The notes: generated by a model from the sequence alone, not told the origin. 64,000 nt of DNA from Ancylobacter amanitiformis (GCF_030814815.1 NZ_JAUSVR010000002.1:62001-126000), one strand, 5' to 3'; positions 46,078-55,577 are shown, counted from the stretch's first letter. A program made the numbers and translations.

Positions 46078-46643
46078 TGGCTGGCCCTCCTGAACCGTGC
46101 TTCCGGCCTCACGCGTCTATGTCGATCGCAAACCATGGGCGCGGCCAAGATGGGTTGCCAAGATGGGTTGCCGAACTGGGTTGCCGAACTGGGTTGCCGA
46201 ACTGGGTTGCCGAACTGGGTTGCACTGGGGACGGCAGGCGCTGATGCGCCCGGGGAGGGGGCGGATCCGCAGGGCTGGGAAAGGGCATGGGCCGACCCTC
46301 CGCGGCGTGGCTCTCACGAGGCCAATCGCCGGATGTCGACATCATAGCAAACCGGGCAAGACTGACGATCACCATCTTCATCGAGACAAGCGGATTGGCT
46401 CGCGGAGCGCGTTTTTCTGGTTCGCCCGCCGCCGAACCGAATTCACGGCGTGCCTTCCCTAGAGGTAGATCGGCGAGACGGATGGGGTAAGATCACGCCG
46501 TCGGCCTCCAGCTGGGCCGACGACTTGCCGTCGGCAGTTCAATCCTGGCCGCAGGCTTGCGTGCTGTTGATCGGCATCAATGCGGGCGACATTTCTTCTG
46601 CCAAGCTGCGTATGCACCATAGAAAATACCAAGGGAGACGACC
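46078..46643. other. Gene-free spacer before the CBS-BON gene
   Basis: Diverging spacer of 566 bases. It holds six 13-bp tandem repeats (46147-46224) and a low-complexity GC-rich region. No credible gene was seen on either strand. Confidence 0.55.
46147..46224. repeat. Six 13-bp tandem repeats
   Basis: Two copies of AAGATGGGTTGCC are followed by three of GAACTGGGTTGCC and one ending GCA, giving 78 bp of exact or near-exact 13-bp units. The unit length is not a multiple of three and the block lies outside any recognised gene. Confidence 0.95.
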
Positions 46644-47330
46644 ATGCAGGCGCGTGATGTGATGACCTCGCCGGTGATTACCGCCAAGCCGACCGATCGG
46701 GTGACCGATGTCGCCCGGCTGCTTATCGAAAAACGCATCAGCGCCCTGCCGGTGCTGAACGAGGCCGGCGATCTCGTCGGCATCATCAGCGAGGGCGATC
46801 TCCTGCACCGCGTCGAATCGGGCACCGAGCGCCGGCGTTCCTGGCTGCTCTCCGCGCTGACCGACAGCGACACGCTGGCGGCGGAATATGTGAAGTCGCA
46901 TGCCTCGACCGTGGCCGACCTGATGCGGCGCGGCGTGGTGACCGCGCCGCCCGACATGCCGCTGCACGAGATCGCCGCCCTGCTGGAAAAGCACGGCATC
47001 AAGCGTATTCCGATCCTTGAGAACGGCCGGTTGATCGGCATTGTCAGCCGCGCCAACCTGATCCAGGCGGTGGCGCGCGCCAGTGCCCCGCTCGATATCC
47101 CGAAGACCGATTCCGCCATTCGCGAGAGCGTTCTGGCCCGGCTGAACGCGCAGCCCTGGGCCAATACCTGGCGCATCAACGTGACGGTGGATAACGGCGT
47201 CGTCGACCTCTGGGGCATCACCAATGCCGAGACCGAGCGGCATGCGCTGCGTGTCGCCGTCGAGACCACGCCGGGCGTGCGCGGGGTCAATGATCATCTG
47301 ATCCGCGAGCCGATCGGCGGCTCCGCCTGA
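46644..47330 (+). CDS. CBS-domain pair plus BON domain protein
   Basis: Protein of 228 residues. Two CBS domains (about 1-60 and 90-145; TSPVITAKPTDRVTDVARLL, LMRRGVVTAPPDMPLHEIAA and GIVSRANLIQA) are followed by a BON domain (about 155-225) in the segment RINVTVDNGVVDLWGITNAE. CBS pairs often bind adenine nucleotides and BON domains bind membranes or other proteins. Probably a stress- or energy-responsive cytoplasmic protein. The ATG is preceded by GGGAGACGACC. Confidence 0.88.
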   Translation: MQARDVMTSPVITAKPTDRVTDVARLLIEKRISALPVLNEAGDLVGIISEGDLLHRVESGTERRRSWLLSALTDSDTLAAEYVKSHASTVADLMRRGVVTAPPDMPLHEIAALLEKHGIKRIPILENGRLIGIVSRANLIQAVARASAPLDIPKTDSAIRESVLARLNAQPWANTWRINVTVDNGVVDLWGITNAETERHALRVAVETTPGVRGVNDHLIREPIGGSA

Positions 47331-47459
47331 TCGCGGTCCCGCCCGCCGCGCGCGACGGGATCCATAGGCGTCTTGCCTCTGGCTCCCGCCGCCGGGGCTG
47401 GTAAAGATCGTGCCGCGCAGGCGGCCCGTCGTCGCCTGCCTTGAGGGCGCGGGTGCGGG

Positions 47460-49508
47460 ATGGCCGATTTCAGCTGCATGTATCGTCACGGTTTCCTGCG
47501 GGTGGCGGCCTGCGTGCCGCGCGGGCGGGTGGCCGACCCCGCTTTCGCCGTGCACGAGCATCTGGAACTCGCCGCCGCCGGCCATGCGCGCGGCGTGGGC
47601 GTGATGCTGTTTCCCGAGCTTGGCCTCTCTTCCTACGCCATTGACGACCTGCTGCTGCAGGACGCGCTGCTGGACGAGGTGGAGGCGGCCATTTCCCGCA
47701 TCACCGTGGCCTCGCAGGAGCTTCACCCGGTGCTCGTGGTCGGCGCGCCGCTGCGCCGGGCGGGGCGCCTCTACAATTGCGCCGTCGTCATTCATGCCGG
47801 CCGGGTGCTGGGCGTGGTGCCCAAGAGCTACCTGCCGAATTATCGCGAGTTCTATGAGCGCCGCCATTTCACCCCCGGCGGCGGTGAGGGCGGGGAGATC
47901 GCGGTTGCCGGGAGGAGCGCGCCCTTCGGCACCGATCTGATCTTCCGTTCCGGCGGAGCCGTGGCGGTGAATTTCCACGTCGAGATCTGCGAGGATATCT
48001 GGGTGCCGCTGCCGCCCTCCACCCGGGCGGCGCTGGCCGGCGCGGAGCTGCTGCTGAACCTCTCCGCCAGCAACATCACCATCGGCAAGGCGCGCACGCG
48101 CCGGCTGCTCTGCGCCAGCCATTCCAGCCGCTGCATCGCCGCCTATGCCTATTCGGCGGCGGGGCCGGGCGAATCCACCACCGATCTGGCATGGGACGGG
48201 CATGCCGCGCTGTTCGAGAATGGCGAGATGCTGGCCGAGAGCGAGCGCTTTCCGCCCCGCTCGACCTTCGTCACCGCCGATATCGATCTGGAGCGGCTGC
48301 GTCAGGAGCGCATGCGCACCAACACGTTCGGCGACTGCGCGCGCGCCGAGCTGAGCGGCGCGCCGTTCCGCACGGTCCCCTTCGCGCTGGAGCGGCCGGC
48401 GGGACCGGTGACGCTGGAACGCGTGATCGAGCGCTTTCCCTATGTGCCGGCCGACGAGGCGCGGCTCGCCGAGGAGTGCTACGAGGCCTACAACATCCAG
48501 GTTCAGGGCCTGTCGCAGCGCCTCGCCTCGACCGGGCTGAAGCGGCTGGTGATCGGTGTCTCGGGCGGACTCGATTCCACGCAGGCGCTCATCGTCGCCG
48601 CCCGCGCCATGGACCAGCTGGGCCGCCCGCGCACCAACGTGCTGGCCTACACGCTGCCGGGCTTCGCCACGTCCGACGCGACGAAGGCCAATGCCTGGGA
48701 GCTGATGCGCACGCTCGGCGTGACCGGCGCGGAGATTGACATCCGCCCGGCGGCGCGGCAGATGCTGGCCGATCTCGGCCATCCCTTCGCGGAGGGAAAG
48801 CCGGTCTATGACGTGACGTTCGAGAACGTGCAGGCGGGGCTGCGGACGGATTACCTGTTCCGCCTCGCCAACCAGCAGGGCGGGCTGGTGGTCGGCACGG
48901 GCGACCTGTCCGAGCTCGGGCTCGGCTGGTGCACCTATGGGGTGGGCGACCACATGTCCCACTACAACGTCAACGCCTCCGTCTCGAAGACGCTGATCCA
49001 GCACCTCATCCGCTTCGTCGCGGAATCGGGCGACGTCTCGCCGGAAACGGCGACGGTGCTTGCCGCCGTGCTCGCCACCGAGATTTCGCCCGAGCTGGTG
49101 CCGGCCGGGGCGGGCACGCCCATCCAGTCCACCCAGCAGGTGGTGGGCCCCTATGCGCTGCAGGATTTCAACCTGTTCTACCTCACGCGCTACGGCTTCC
49201 GCCCCTCGCGCATCGCCTATCTCGCCGAGCAGGCCTGGGGCGACGAGACGCGCGGGCGCTGGCCGGCGCATGTGCCGGGCGAAGACCGGCGGGCCTATTC
49301 GCGCGAGGAGATCCGCCACTGGCTGCGGCTGTTCCTCACCCGCTTCTTCGCCAACCAGTTCAAGCGCTCCACCTTGCCCAACGGCCCGAAGATTTCCTCG
49401 GGCGGTTCGCTCTCGCCGCGCGGCGACTGGCGGGCGCCTTCCGATGTCGGCGCGCGGGTGTGGCTGGACGAGCTCGACGCGGCGCTGCCGCCGGGCAAAA
49501 GCGGATAA
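47460..49508 (+). CDS. nadE: Glutamine-dependent NAD+ synthetase
   Basis: Makes NAD+ from deamido-NAD+, using glutamine for the amide. The protein has 682 residues. An N-terminal nitrilase glutaminase domain has Glu53 ([12 protein letters not shown]), Lys122 ([18 protein letters not shown]) and Cys177 ([10 protein letters not shown]). The C-terminal synthetase has the PP-loop [18 protein letters not shown] and the ATP and NaAD contacts in [20 protein letters not shown] and [10 protein letters not shown]. The length and domain order match NadE2 (glutamine-using) enzymes. It stops 2 bases before the convergent Nudix gene. Confidence 0.95.
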   Translation: MADFSCMYRHGFLRVAACVPRGRVADPAFAVHEHLELAAAGHARGVGVMLFPELGLSSYAIDDLLLQDALLDEVEAAISRITVASQELHPVLVVGAPLRRAGRLYNCAVVIHAGRVLGVVPKSYLPNYREFYERRHFTPGGGEGGEIAVAGRSAPFGTDLIFRSGGAVAVNFHVEICEDIWVPLPPSTRAALAGAELLLNLSASNITIGKARTRRLLCASHSSRCIAAYAYSAAGPGESTTDLAWDGHAALFENGEMLAESERFPPRSTFVTADIDLERLRQERMRTNTFGDCARAELSGAPFRTVPFALERPAGPVTLERVIERFPYVPADEARLAEECYEAYNIQVQGLSQRLASTGLKRLVIGVSGGLDSTQALIVAARAMDQLGRPRTNVLAYTLPGFATSDATKANAWELMRTLGVTGAEIDIRPAARQMLADLGHPFAEGKPVYDVTFENVQAGLRTDYLFRLANQQGGLVVGTGDLSELGLGWCTYGVGDHMSHYNVNASVSKTLIQHLIRFVAESGDVSPETATVLAAVLATEISPELVPAGAGTPIQSTQQVVGPYALQDFNLFYLTRYGFRPSRIAYLAEQAWGDETRGRWPAHVPGEDRRAYSREEIRHWLRLFLTRFFANQFKRSTLPNGPKISSGGSLSPRGDWRAPSDVGARVWLDELDAALPPGKSG

Positions 49509-49510
49509 GG

Positions 49511-49969
49511 CTAATCCTGCAGCAGTGCCTCCAGCCGGTCGAGCAGCGGCAGCTGGCTCGGCAGCATCTTGGCGCGGGCCTCGACAAGGGTGAACCAGCT
49601 TGCCCGGTCCACTTCCGGGTAGTCGCGCAACTGCCCGCTGCGCGGCGGCCATTCCAGCGAGAACCGGGTGCTTTCGATGGTGCTGATGTCGAGATCGCCC
49701 TCCTGCGCGAAGGCATGCACGGTCTTGCCGCCCTTCTGCCGCACCGAGCCGAGCGGCTGCAGCGGGCCCTCCGCATGCTGGCCCACCTCTTCGCGGAACT
49801 CGCGGCGCGCGGTGGTCTGCTCCTCCTCGCCATCCTCCATCTGGCCCTTGGGTATGGACCAGGCGCCCTCGTCCTTGCGGCTCCAGAACGGGCCACCCGG
49901 ATGGACAAGCAGAACCTCGATGACACCGCCGGCCCGGCGGTATCGGATGATGCCGGCACTCTTCCTCAC
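49511..49969 (-). CDS. Nudix hydrolase
   Basis: Nucleoside-diphosphate-linked-moiety pyrophosphatase of 152 residues. The Nudix box is GQMEDGEEEQTTAR followed by REFREEVG, matching G-x5-E-x7-REUxEExGU in full. It begins MRKSAGIIRYRRAGGVIEVL, the short NUDIX type that resembles phosphohistidine- or Ap4A-hydrolase-like proteins. It follows nadE tail to tail. The exact substrate is unknown. Confidence 0.9.
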   Translation of the reverse strand: MRKSAGIIRYRRAGGVIEVLLVHPGGPFWSRKDEGAWSIPKGQMEDGEEEQTTARREFREEVGQHAEGPLQPLGSVRQKGGKTVHAFAQEGDLDISTIESTRFSLEWPPRSGQLRDYPEVDRASWFTLVEARAKMLPSQLPLLDRLEALLQD

Positions 49970-50197
49970 GCCCGTCCCCCCGTTCAGGCGAGTTCCGGAA
50001 CGTCGTCAGGCGCGCGCAAACGGATGGAGCCCCCGCGACATCGCCTCCCGCGCGTCAGCTGCCCTGCTTCGCCGTCGCACCGTTCCGCTCGGCAATATTG
50101 AAGGGGTGTTTGGCCCGACGTGTCAAACCGGGCGAAAAACCCGGCGCCGGCCGTCCGCGTCCCGGGCGTCGCCGGCGGGGCGTGCGGCGCGGCGCCT

Positions 50198-52648
50198 TCA
50201 TGCCTTCACCCGCATCATCTGCGGATCGTAAAGCGGGGCGAGGCTGGCCGTGGCGGCCACGCGCGTGCCGGCAACTTCCAGCTCATAGCTGCCCGACAGG
50301 ACATGGGCGGCGTCGACGCCGGCGGGATCGCGCACATAGCCATAGCCGACCGGCTTGCCGAGCGTGTAGCCGAAGCCCCCGCTCGCCAGCCAGCCGGCGC
50401 GCACCCCGTTGCGATAGATGGTCTCGCGGCCGAGCAGCACGATAGCGGGATCATCCACCGTGAAGGCGGCCAGCCGCCGCGGCAGCGGCTTGGCGCGCTG
50501 CGCTTCCAGCGCCTCGCGGCCGAGGAAGGGCTGGTTGGTCTTCAGCTTCACCGCCCAGCCGAGGCCGGCGACGAGCGGGGAATGGTCCGGGCCGATCTCC
50601 GCGCCCCAGGCGCGATAGCCCTTCTCCAGCCGCAGCGTCTCGATGGCGCGGTAGCCCGCCAATGCCAGCCCGTGCGGGCGCCCGGACTCGATGAGCGCGT
50701 CGAACACCGTGGCGGCGAACTCGGCGGGCACGTGCAGTTCCCAGCCGAGTTCGCCGACATAGGTCACGCGCAGCGCGATCACCGGCGCGCCCGCGATGGT
50801 GAGCTGACGCACCCGGCCGAACGGGAATCCGGCATTGGAAATGTCGTCGCCCGTGAGCGCGCCGAGAATGTCGCGCGCCCTCGGCCCGAACAGCGAGAGC
50901 ACGGCATGGGCGGAGGTGACGTCGACCAGCTTCGCCTCCAGCCCGTCTGGAATATGGCGGGCGATCCACTCGAAATCATGGGTGGCAAAGCCCGTGCCGG
51001 TGACGATGTAGAAGCGCTCGGGCGCGAGGCGGGCGACGGTGAGATCGCACTCGATGCCGCCGCGCGCGTTGAGCAGCTGCGTGTAGGTGAGGGTGCCCGG
51101 CGGCTTCGACACATCATTGGCGCATAGCCACGAGAGCGCCGCCTCGGCATCGCGGCCGACCAGCTCGAACTTGGCGAAGGAACTCTGGTCGAACAGTGCG
51201 GCCCGCTCGCGGCAGGCTTCATGCTCGCGCCCCACGGCCGCGAACCAGTTCGGCCGCTCGAAGGAATAGCGGTCGCGCGGCTCTTCCCCGTCACTGGCGA
51301 ACCAGTTGGCGCGTTCCCAGCCGAGTTTCTCGCCGAAGACCGCCCCGGCGGCCTTCAGCCGGTCATAGAGCGGGGAGCGGCGCAGCGGGCGCCCGCTCTC
51401 GTGCTCCTCGGCGGGCCATGCCATGGTGTAATGCTTGGCATAGGCCTCCAGCGTGCGGGTGCGCACCCAGCTCTCGTCGCGGTGATTGGCGCCGAAGCGG
51501 CGGATGTCGACCGGCCAGAGGTCATAGGGCGCCTCGCCCTTGGCCACCCATTCGGCCAGCGCCATGCCCGCGCCGCCGCCCGAGGCGATGCCGAACGCGT
51601 TGAAGCCGGCGCCGACATAGATGCCCTTCACCTCCGGCGCTTCGCCGAGGATGAAATTGCCGTCCGGCGTGAAGCTCTCCGGACCGTTGATCAGCTGCTT
51701 GATGCCGGCGCTTTGCAGGGCCGGCACGCGGCCGAGCATGAGGTTCATGGTGGGCTCGAAATGTTCCCAATTCTCCTGCAGCAGCTGGAAATGGAACCCT
51801 TCGGGAATGCCGCGCATCGCCCAGGGGATCGGGTTCGGCTCATAGCCGCCGGCCACCAGACCGCCGACCTCTTCCTTGTAATAGGTCAGCCGGTCGGGGT
51901 CGCGCAGGGTGGGCAGGTTGCGCGGCACGCCGGGGATCGGCTCCGTCACCATGTACTGGTGCTGCACCGGCACGAGCGGGATGTTCACGCCGGCCAGCTG
52001 GCCGAGCGCGCGCGACCACAGACCGGCGCAGATCACCAGCTTCTCGCAGGCGATGCGGCCGGCCGTGGTGACGACGGCCCGGACCTTGCCGTGCTCGACC
52101 TCGATCGCCTCGACGCCGATCTCCTCGGCAATGGTGACGCCGGCCATGCGCGCGCCCTTGGCCAGAGCCTGCGTGATGTCGGACGGGTTGGCCTGCCCGT
52201 CGGTGGGCAGGAAGGCGGCGCCGACCACGTCATCTATGGTCATCAGCGGCCACAGTTCCTGCGCCTCCTTCGGGGTCAGGAGCTGCATGTCGAGGCCGAA
52301 GCTCTTGGCGGTGGTGGCCTGCCGCTTCACCTCGGTCCAGCGGTCGGCATTGCAGGCGAGGCGCAGGCCGCCATTCATCTTCCAGCCGGTGGCGAGGCCG
52401 GTCTCGGCCTCCAGCCGCTTGTAGAGCGCGACGCTCTCGCCGAGCAGCTGGGTGATGTTGGCGCTGGTGCGCAACTGGCCGACCAGCCCCGCCGCATGCC
52501 AGGTGGAGCCGGAGGAGAGCTTGTGGCGCTCGATCAGGATGACGTCGGTCCAGCCCATCTTGCCCAGGTGATAGGCCACCGAGGTGCCGACAATGCCGCC
52601 GCCGATGATGACGACGCGGGCGGAGGAAGGAAGATCGGGGGCGCTCAT
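50198..52648 (-). CDS. Dimethylglycine/sarcosine-dehydrogenase-like FAD oxidoreductase (GcvT fusion)
   Basis: Protein of 816 residues. The DAO domain opens RVVIIGGGIVGTSVAYHLGK, with the covalent-flavin-type His51 in SGSTWHAAGLV. An FAO_M-like middle and two GcvT domains follow (FDQSSFAKFELVGRDAEAAL near residue 490; AGYRAIETLRLEKGYRAWGAE near 670). This layout fits dimethylglycine or sarcosine dehydrogenases that pass a one-carbon unit to tetrahydrofolate. The ATG at 52648 overlaps the phosphotransferase stop (ATGA). The precise methylamine substrate is unknown. Confidence 0.87.
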   Translation of the reverse strand: MSAPDLPSSARVVIIGGGIVGTSVAYHLGKMGWTDVILIERHKLSSGSTWHAAGLVGQLRTSANITQLLGESVALYKRLEAETGLATGWKMNGGLRLACNADRWTEVKRQATTAKSFGLDMQLLTPKEAQELWPLMTIDDVVGAAFLPTDGQANPSDITQALAKGARMAGVTIAEEIGVEAIEVEHGKVRAVVTTAGRIACEKLVICAGLWSRALGQLAGVNIPLVPVQHQYMVTEPIPGVPRNLPTLRDPDRLTYYKEEVGGLVAGGYEPNPIPWAMRGIPEGFHFQLLQENWEHFEPTMNLMLGRVPALQSAGIKQLINGPESFTPDGNFILGEAPEVKGIYVGAGFNAFGIASGGGAGMALAEWVAKGEAPYDLWPVDIRRFGANHRDESWVRTRTLEAYAKHYTMAWPAEEHESGRPLRRSPLYDRLKAAGAVFGEKLGWERANWFASDGEEPRDRYSFERPNWFAAVGREHEACRERAALFDQSSFAKFELVGRDAEAALSWLCANDVSKPPGTLTYTQLLNARGGIECDLTVARLAPERFYIVTGTGFATHDFEWIARHIPDGLEAKLVDVTSAHAVLSLFGPRARDILGALTGDDISNAGFPFGRVRQLTIAGAPVIALRVTYVGELGWELHVPAEFAATVFDALIESGRPHGLALAGYRAIETLRLEKGYRAWGAEIGPDHSPLVAGLGWAVKLKTNQPFLGREALEAQRAKPLPRRLAAFTVDDPAIVLLGRETIYRNGVRAGWLASGGFGYTLGKPVGYGYVRDPAGVDAAHVLSGSYELEVAGTRVAATASLAPLYDPQMMRVKA

Positions 52649-53532
52649 CGGCGGTCCATCTCGTTGAAGGCGGCGAGGGCGGCCTCGAACCGCGCGAGGT
52701 TCTCATGCGTGTAGGCGCGGTAATCGAAGTCGATCGAGGAATGGATTTCCGAGACCATGCTCCACATGGCCTCGCGCAGCAGCGAGGCGGTCAGCATGGC
52801 CTGGAAGGCGCGGCGCCGCGCCTCACTCGGCGGCGCGCCGAAATAGAGCGCGAGCAGGCGCTCGGCCTCCTCGGGGCTGAACCCGTTATTGGAGGCGAGC
52901 CCGCCGAGGTCGAACAGCGGCGAGTTGAAGCCGCCATAATCCCAGTCGATCAGCCATAGCCGCGCGCCATCGTCGAGGAAGTTGGCGGGCAGGAGGTCAT
53001 TGTGCCCGAACACGATGTCGACGGGCCCGACGGCGGCCTGCAGCCGTTCCGCCATGTCGAGATAACGTGGAATCTCCCCGCCCAGCCGGAAGCGCGCCTC
53101 GATGAGCCGGTGCGCATAGTCGCGCACCACGTGGAATACCCAGAAGGCCGGGGCGGGACCGCGTAGATGCCGCTGCACGCCATGATGGGCCTGCCGCACC
53201 AGCGCGGCGACGCGCTCCATATCGGCCCGCACGTCTTCCGCGGCATAGGTGCGGCCTTCGATATGGTCGAGCACCAATATGCCCGGCTCGGCGTGCCGCA
53301 CGGCGGGCGAGACGCCGGCTTCATGGGCGGCGCGGCTGGCGGCGAGTTCGGCCGTGCGCAGGATGCCGTGCTCGGGAATATCCGCGCCCACCCGCACGAC
53401 GAAATGGCGGCCGTCATCCTCCACGCGGAAATTGGTGTTGGTGATGCCCCCCGTCAGCGGTTGCGGATCAACCGGCCCGCGCCAGAAGCCGAGCGCGCGC
53501 ACCTTCTCCCGGACGGCGTCGATGTCGCTCAT
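52645..53532 (-). CDS. Choline-kinase/APH-like phosphotransferase
   Basis: Protein-kinase-fold phosphotransferase of 295 residues. Markers: GITNTNFRV near residue 28, then HFVVRVGADI with the ATP-site Lys replaced by Arg-like surroundings. The catalytic loop is GHNDLLPANFLDDG and the metal-binding Asp lies in LIDWDYGGFNSPLFDL. This is the choline/ethanolamine kinase pattern. Start ATG 53532; an ATG further up adds a Pro-rich tail. The gene overlaps the dehydrogenase by 4 bases and diverges from a DeoR regulator. A role in choline or methylated amine metabolism is inferred. Confidence 0.85.
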   Translation of the reverse strand: MSDIDAVREKVRALGFWRGPVDPQPLTGGITNTNFRVEDDGRHFVVRVGADIPEHGILRTAELAASRAAHEAGVSPAVRHAEPGILVLDHIEGRTYAAEDVRADMERVAALVRQAHHGVQRHLRGPAPAFWVFHVVRDYAHRLIEARFRLGGEIPRYLDMAERLQAAVGPVDIVFGHNDLLPANFLDDGARLWLIDWDYGGFNSPLFDLGGLASNNGFSPEEAERLLALYFGAPPSEARRRAFQAMLTASLLREAMWSMVSEIHSSIDFDYRAYTHENLARFEAALAAFNEMDRR

Positions 53533-53668
53533 AGGGCGGTACCCGGGAGCGAAAGGCGAAGCGGGCGAAGGGCGGACAGGGGGACCATGGACAGACACCC
53601 GATCTGGAAGGGCCGGCAGCGCGGGCACATTCGGCTCATGACGATGAGGATCACGGACATTCCCACGA

Positions 53669-53701
53669 AAATCAACACTAACCCCTCAAAATTGTTGATT
53701 T
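53669..53701. promoter_or_regulatory. AAATCAACA / TGTTGATTT inverted repeat (candidate DeoR operator)
   Basis: Perfect 9-bp arms at 53669-53677 and 53693-53701 separated by 15 bases, in the divergent region between the phosphotransferase and the DeoR gene. Arm spacing of 24 bases centre to centre suits a dimer of a DeoR-type protein. The regulator next door is the natural candidate. Confidence 0.5.
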
Positions 53702-53719
53702 GAAAGTCTCAACTCCACA

Positions 53720-53739
53720 AACTCCCGCGCATGGGAGTT
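53720..53739 (+). promoter_or_regulatory. Hairpin enclosing the DeoR ribosome site
   Basis: AACTCCC (53720-53726) pairs with GGGAGTT (53733-53739) over a GCGCAT loop. GGAG in the right arm is the ribosome site for ATG 53745, so the hairpin would hide it. This suggests translational control or low basal expression. Confidence 0.45.
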
Positions 53740-53744
53740 CGCGT

Positions 53745-54539
53745 ATGACCGTTTCTCACCCGACGCGCTGGCAGGCGGCGATCCTTGAGGCGGTGCGCGC
53801 GCAGGGCTTCGCCCGCATCCGCGCGCTGGCGGGCACGCTCGGCGTGTCGGACGAGACGGTGCGCCGGCATGTGCGGGCGCTGGTCGAGGCCGGCCTGCTG
53901 ACCCGCGCGCATGGCGGCGTTGCCTGGGCGGGTGCCGCGCCGGCGCTTGCTGCGCCGCTTGCCGAAGCCCCGTTCGAGCGACGCCTGCGCGAGCACGCCG
54001 CGGAAAAGCGGGCGCTTGCCGCGGCGGTCGCGGCGCGGGTCGAGGACGGCCAGGTTCTGCTGATCGATACCGGCTCGACCACCGCCTATGTGGCGCAGGC
54101 GCTGGGCATCCGCCGCAACCTTACCGTGGTCACCAACTCGCTGGAGATTGCCCGCCATCTGGTCGGCCGCGCGGGCAACAGAGTCTACATGGCCGGCGGC
54201 GAACTGCGCGCCGATCTCGCGGCGACAGTCGGGCCGGAGGCGCTCGCCTTCATCCGGCAGTTCCGCGCGGACCTCGCCATCCTGTCCGTCGCGGCGGTGG
54301 ACTCCGGCGGAACCTTCATGGATTTCGACCTGGACGAGGCGCGCATCGCCCGCGCCATGATCGAGGCGTCGAGCCGGGCGCTGGTCGTGGCGGACAGTTC
54401 CAAGTTCGGCCGGCGCGCCGCCGTCGGCATCTGCGCCACCACCGATATCGACCTTCTGGTGACGGACCGCGCCCCCCCGCCCGCCGACGCGGGCTGGATC
54501 AGTGAGGCGGGCATCGAACTCATCGTGGCTCCGGTCTAG
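53745..54539 (+). CDS. DeoR/GlpR-family transcriptional regulator
   Basis: Repressor-like protein of 264 residues. N-terminal DeoR helix-turn-helix (IRALAGTLGVSDETVRRHVRALVEAG, residues about 22-47) is followed by the sugar-phosphate sensing domain with LIDTGSTTAYVAQAL, VVTNSLEIARHL, MAGGELRADLAATVGPEA and VVADSSKFGRRA. The start at ATG 53745 is supported by GGAG with 8 bases of spacing. It diverges from the phosphotransferase and dehydrogenase genes and probably controls them. The ligand is unknown. Confidence 0.9.
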   Translation: MTVSHPTRWQAAILEAVRAQGFARIRALAGTLGVSDETVRRHVRALVEAGLLTRAHGGVAWAGAAPALAAPLAEAPFERRLREHAAEKRALAAAVAARVEDGQVLLIDTGSTTAYVAQALGIRRNLTVVTNSLEIARHLVGRAGNRVYMAGGELRADLAATVGPEALAFIRQFRADLAILSVAAVDSGGTFMDFDLDEARIARAMIEASSRALVVADSSKFGRRAAVGICATTDIDLLVTDRAPPPADAGWISEAGIELIVAPV

Positions 54540-54621
54540 CGGCGCACATCGGCCCGCCCCCCAGGCAAATACCTCATGCCGGCTTGACAGCGGGTCCTGT
54601 GACGGGCGTGTTGGGCGGGCT

Positions 54622-54830
54622 GCATGGTGTCCGCGTGGATTGGTCCGCGCGGATGAAACGGGAATGGGGAAGGGTGCTGGTCCACGGACAACGGCGCCCG
54701 AAGCCCCGACCGCCCCCGCGACTGTGAGCGGCGAGCGGCCTTCCAACGCGCCACTGGTCTGCCTCGCAAGGGGAGGGCCGGGAAGGCGGAAGGCTAGCCG
54801 TGACCCGCGAGTCAGGAGACCGGCCCTGCA
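54622..54830 (+). ncRNA. Cobalamin riboswitch
   Basis: Conserved elements in order are GGATGAAACGGGAA, CCCCCGCGACTGTGAGCGGC, GCCACTG, GGGAAGGC, and the B12 box GACCCGCGAGTCAGGAGACC at 54802-54821. This is the AdoCbl-type aptamer. A further hairpin (GCCGTC-gggtga-GACGGC, 54848-54865) just before AGGAGA could be the expression platform that hides the ribosome site of the next gene. A TTGACA at 54584-54589 may be the promoter -35 box. Expected effect: repression of the downstream gene when cobalamin is plentiful. Confidence 0.92.
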
Positions 54831-54878
54831 GGAAGGCCCATGCAAACGCCGTCGGGTGAGACGGCACAGGAGAGACTT

Positions 54879-55556
54879 ATGCATATCGAACCCGGCCTCG
54901 TGGCCGAAGGAAAGATCTGGCTCAGCTATGTCACGGCGGCGGGCGCCGGAACCTATGCGCTCAAGCTGGCGGCCGACGCCGTGCGCGAGCGCGGGCTCGG
55001 CTCGCTCATCGTCCGCAGCGTGCTGACCACCGCGCTGGTCTTCGCGTTCTTCGAGGTGCTGCCGCACCATCCGGTCGGCGTGTCCGAGGTGCATCTCATC
55101 CTCGGCTCGACCCTGTTCCTGATCTTCGGCCTTGCGCCAGCGGCGATCGGCCTCGCGCTTGGACTGCTGATCCAGGGCATCTTCTTCGCCCCGTTCGACC
55201 TGCCGCAATACGGCATGAACGTCACCACGCTGCTGGTGCCGCTCTTCGCGCTCACCGCGCTGGCCGGCCGCATCATCGCGCCGAACACGCCCTACGTGGA
55301 ACTGAAGTACAGTCAGGCGCTGGCACTTTCCACCACCTACCAGGCGGGCATCGTGGTGTGGGTGGCGTTCTGGGCGTTCTACGGCCACGGTTTCACCGTG
55401 GAGAACGCGGCCTCCATTGCCTCGTTCGGCGCGGCCTACATGCTGGTCATTCTGGTCGAGCCGCTGGTCGATCTCGCCGTGCTGGCAGCGGCCAAGGCGC
55501 TGCACGGGCTCAAGGGCAGCGCGATCTTCGAGCGCCGTCTTTTCAACGCGGCGTGA
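54879..55556 (+). CDS. CbiM-like cobalt ECF transporter substrate-specific component
   Basis: Inner-membrane protein of 225 residues with about six helices. It begins MHIEPGLVAEGKIWLSY, matching the MHI start of CbiM proteins whose N-terminal His helps bind cobalt. TAAGAGTYALKLAADAV and GLALGLLIQGIFFAPFDLPQ are family-like. It is directly controlled by a cobalamin riboswitch. No CbiN, CbiQ or CbiO gene lies next to it, so it may work alone or share modules. Start ATG 54879 with AGGAGA. Cobalt or cobalamin precursor is the inferred substrate. Confidence 0.85.
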   Translation: MHIEPGLVAEGKIWLSYVTAAGAGTYALKLAADAVRERGLGSLIVRSVLTTALVFAFFEVLPHHPVGVSEVHLILGSTLFLIFGLAPAAIGLALGLLIQGIFFAPFDLPQYGMNVTTLLVPLFALTALAGRIIAPNTPYVELKYSQALALSTTYQAGIVVWVAFWAFYGHGFTVENAASIASFGAAYMLVILVEPLVDLAVLAAAKALHGLKGSAIFERRLFNAA

Positions 55557-55577
55557 CGCGGTATCGACACTTCCGGG

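Noticed and set aside
46147-46224. Reading the 13-bp array as CRISPR
   Set aside because: The units are directly adjacent with no spacers and no Cas genes are near.
46539-49652. A 1037-codon minus-strand frame opposite CBS-BON and nadE
   Set aside because: Shadow of two genes with clear domains. It has no recognisable motif.
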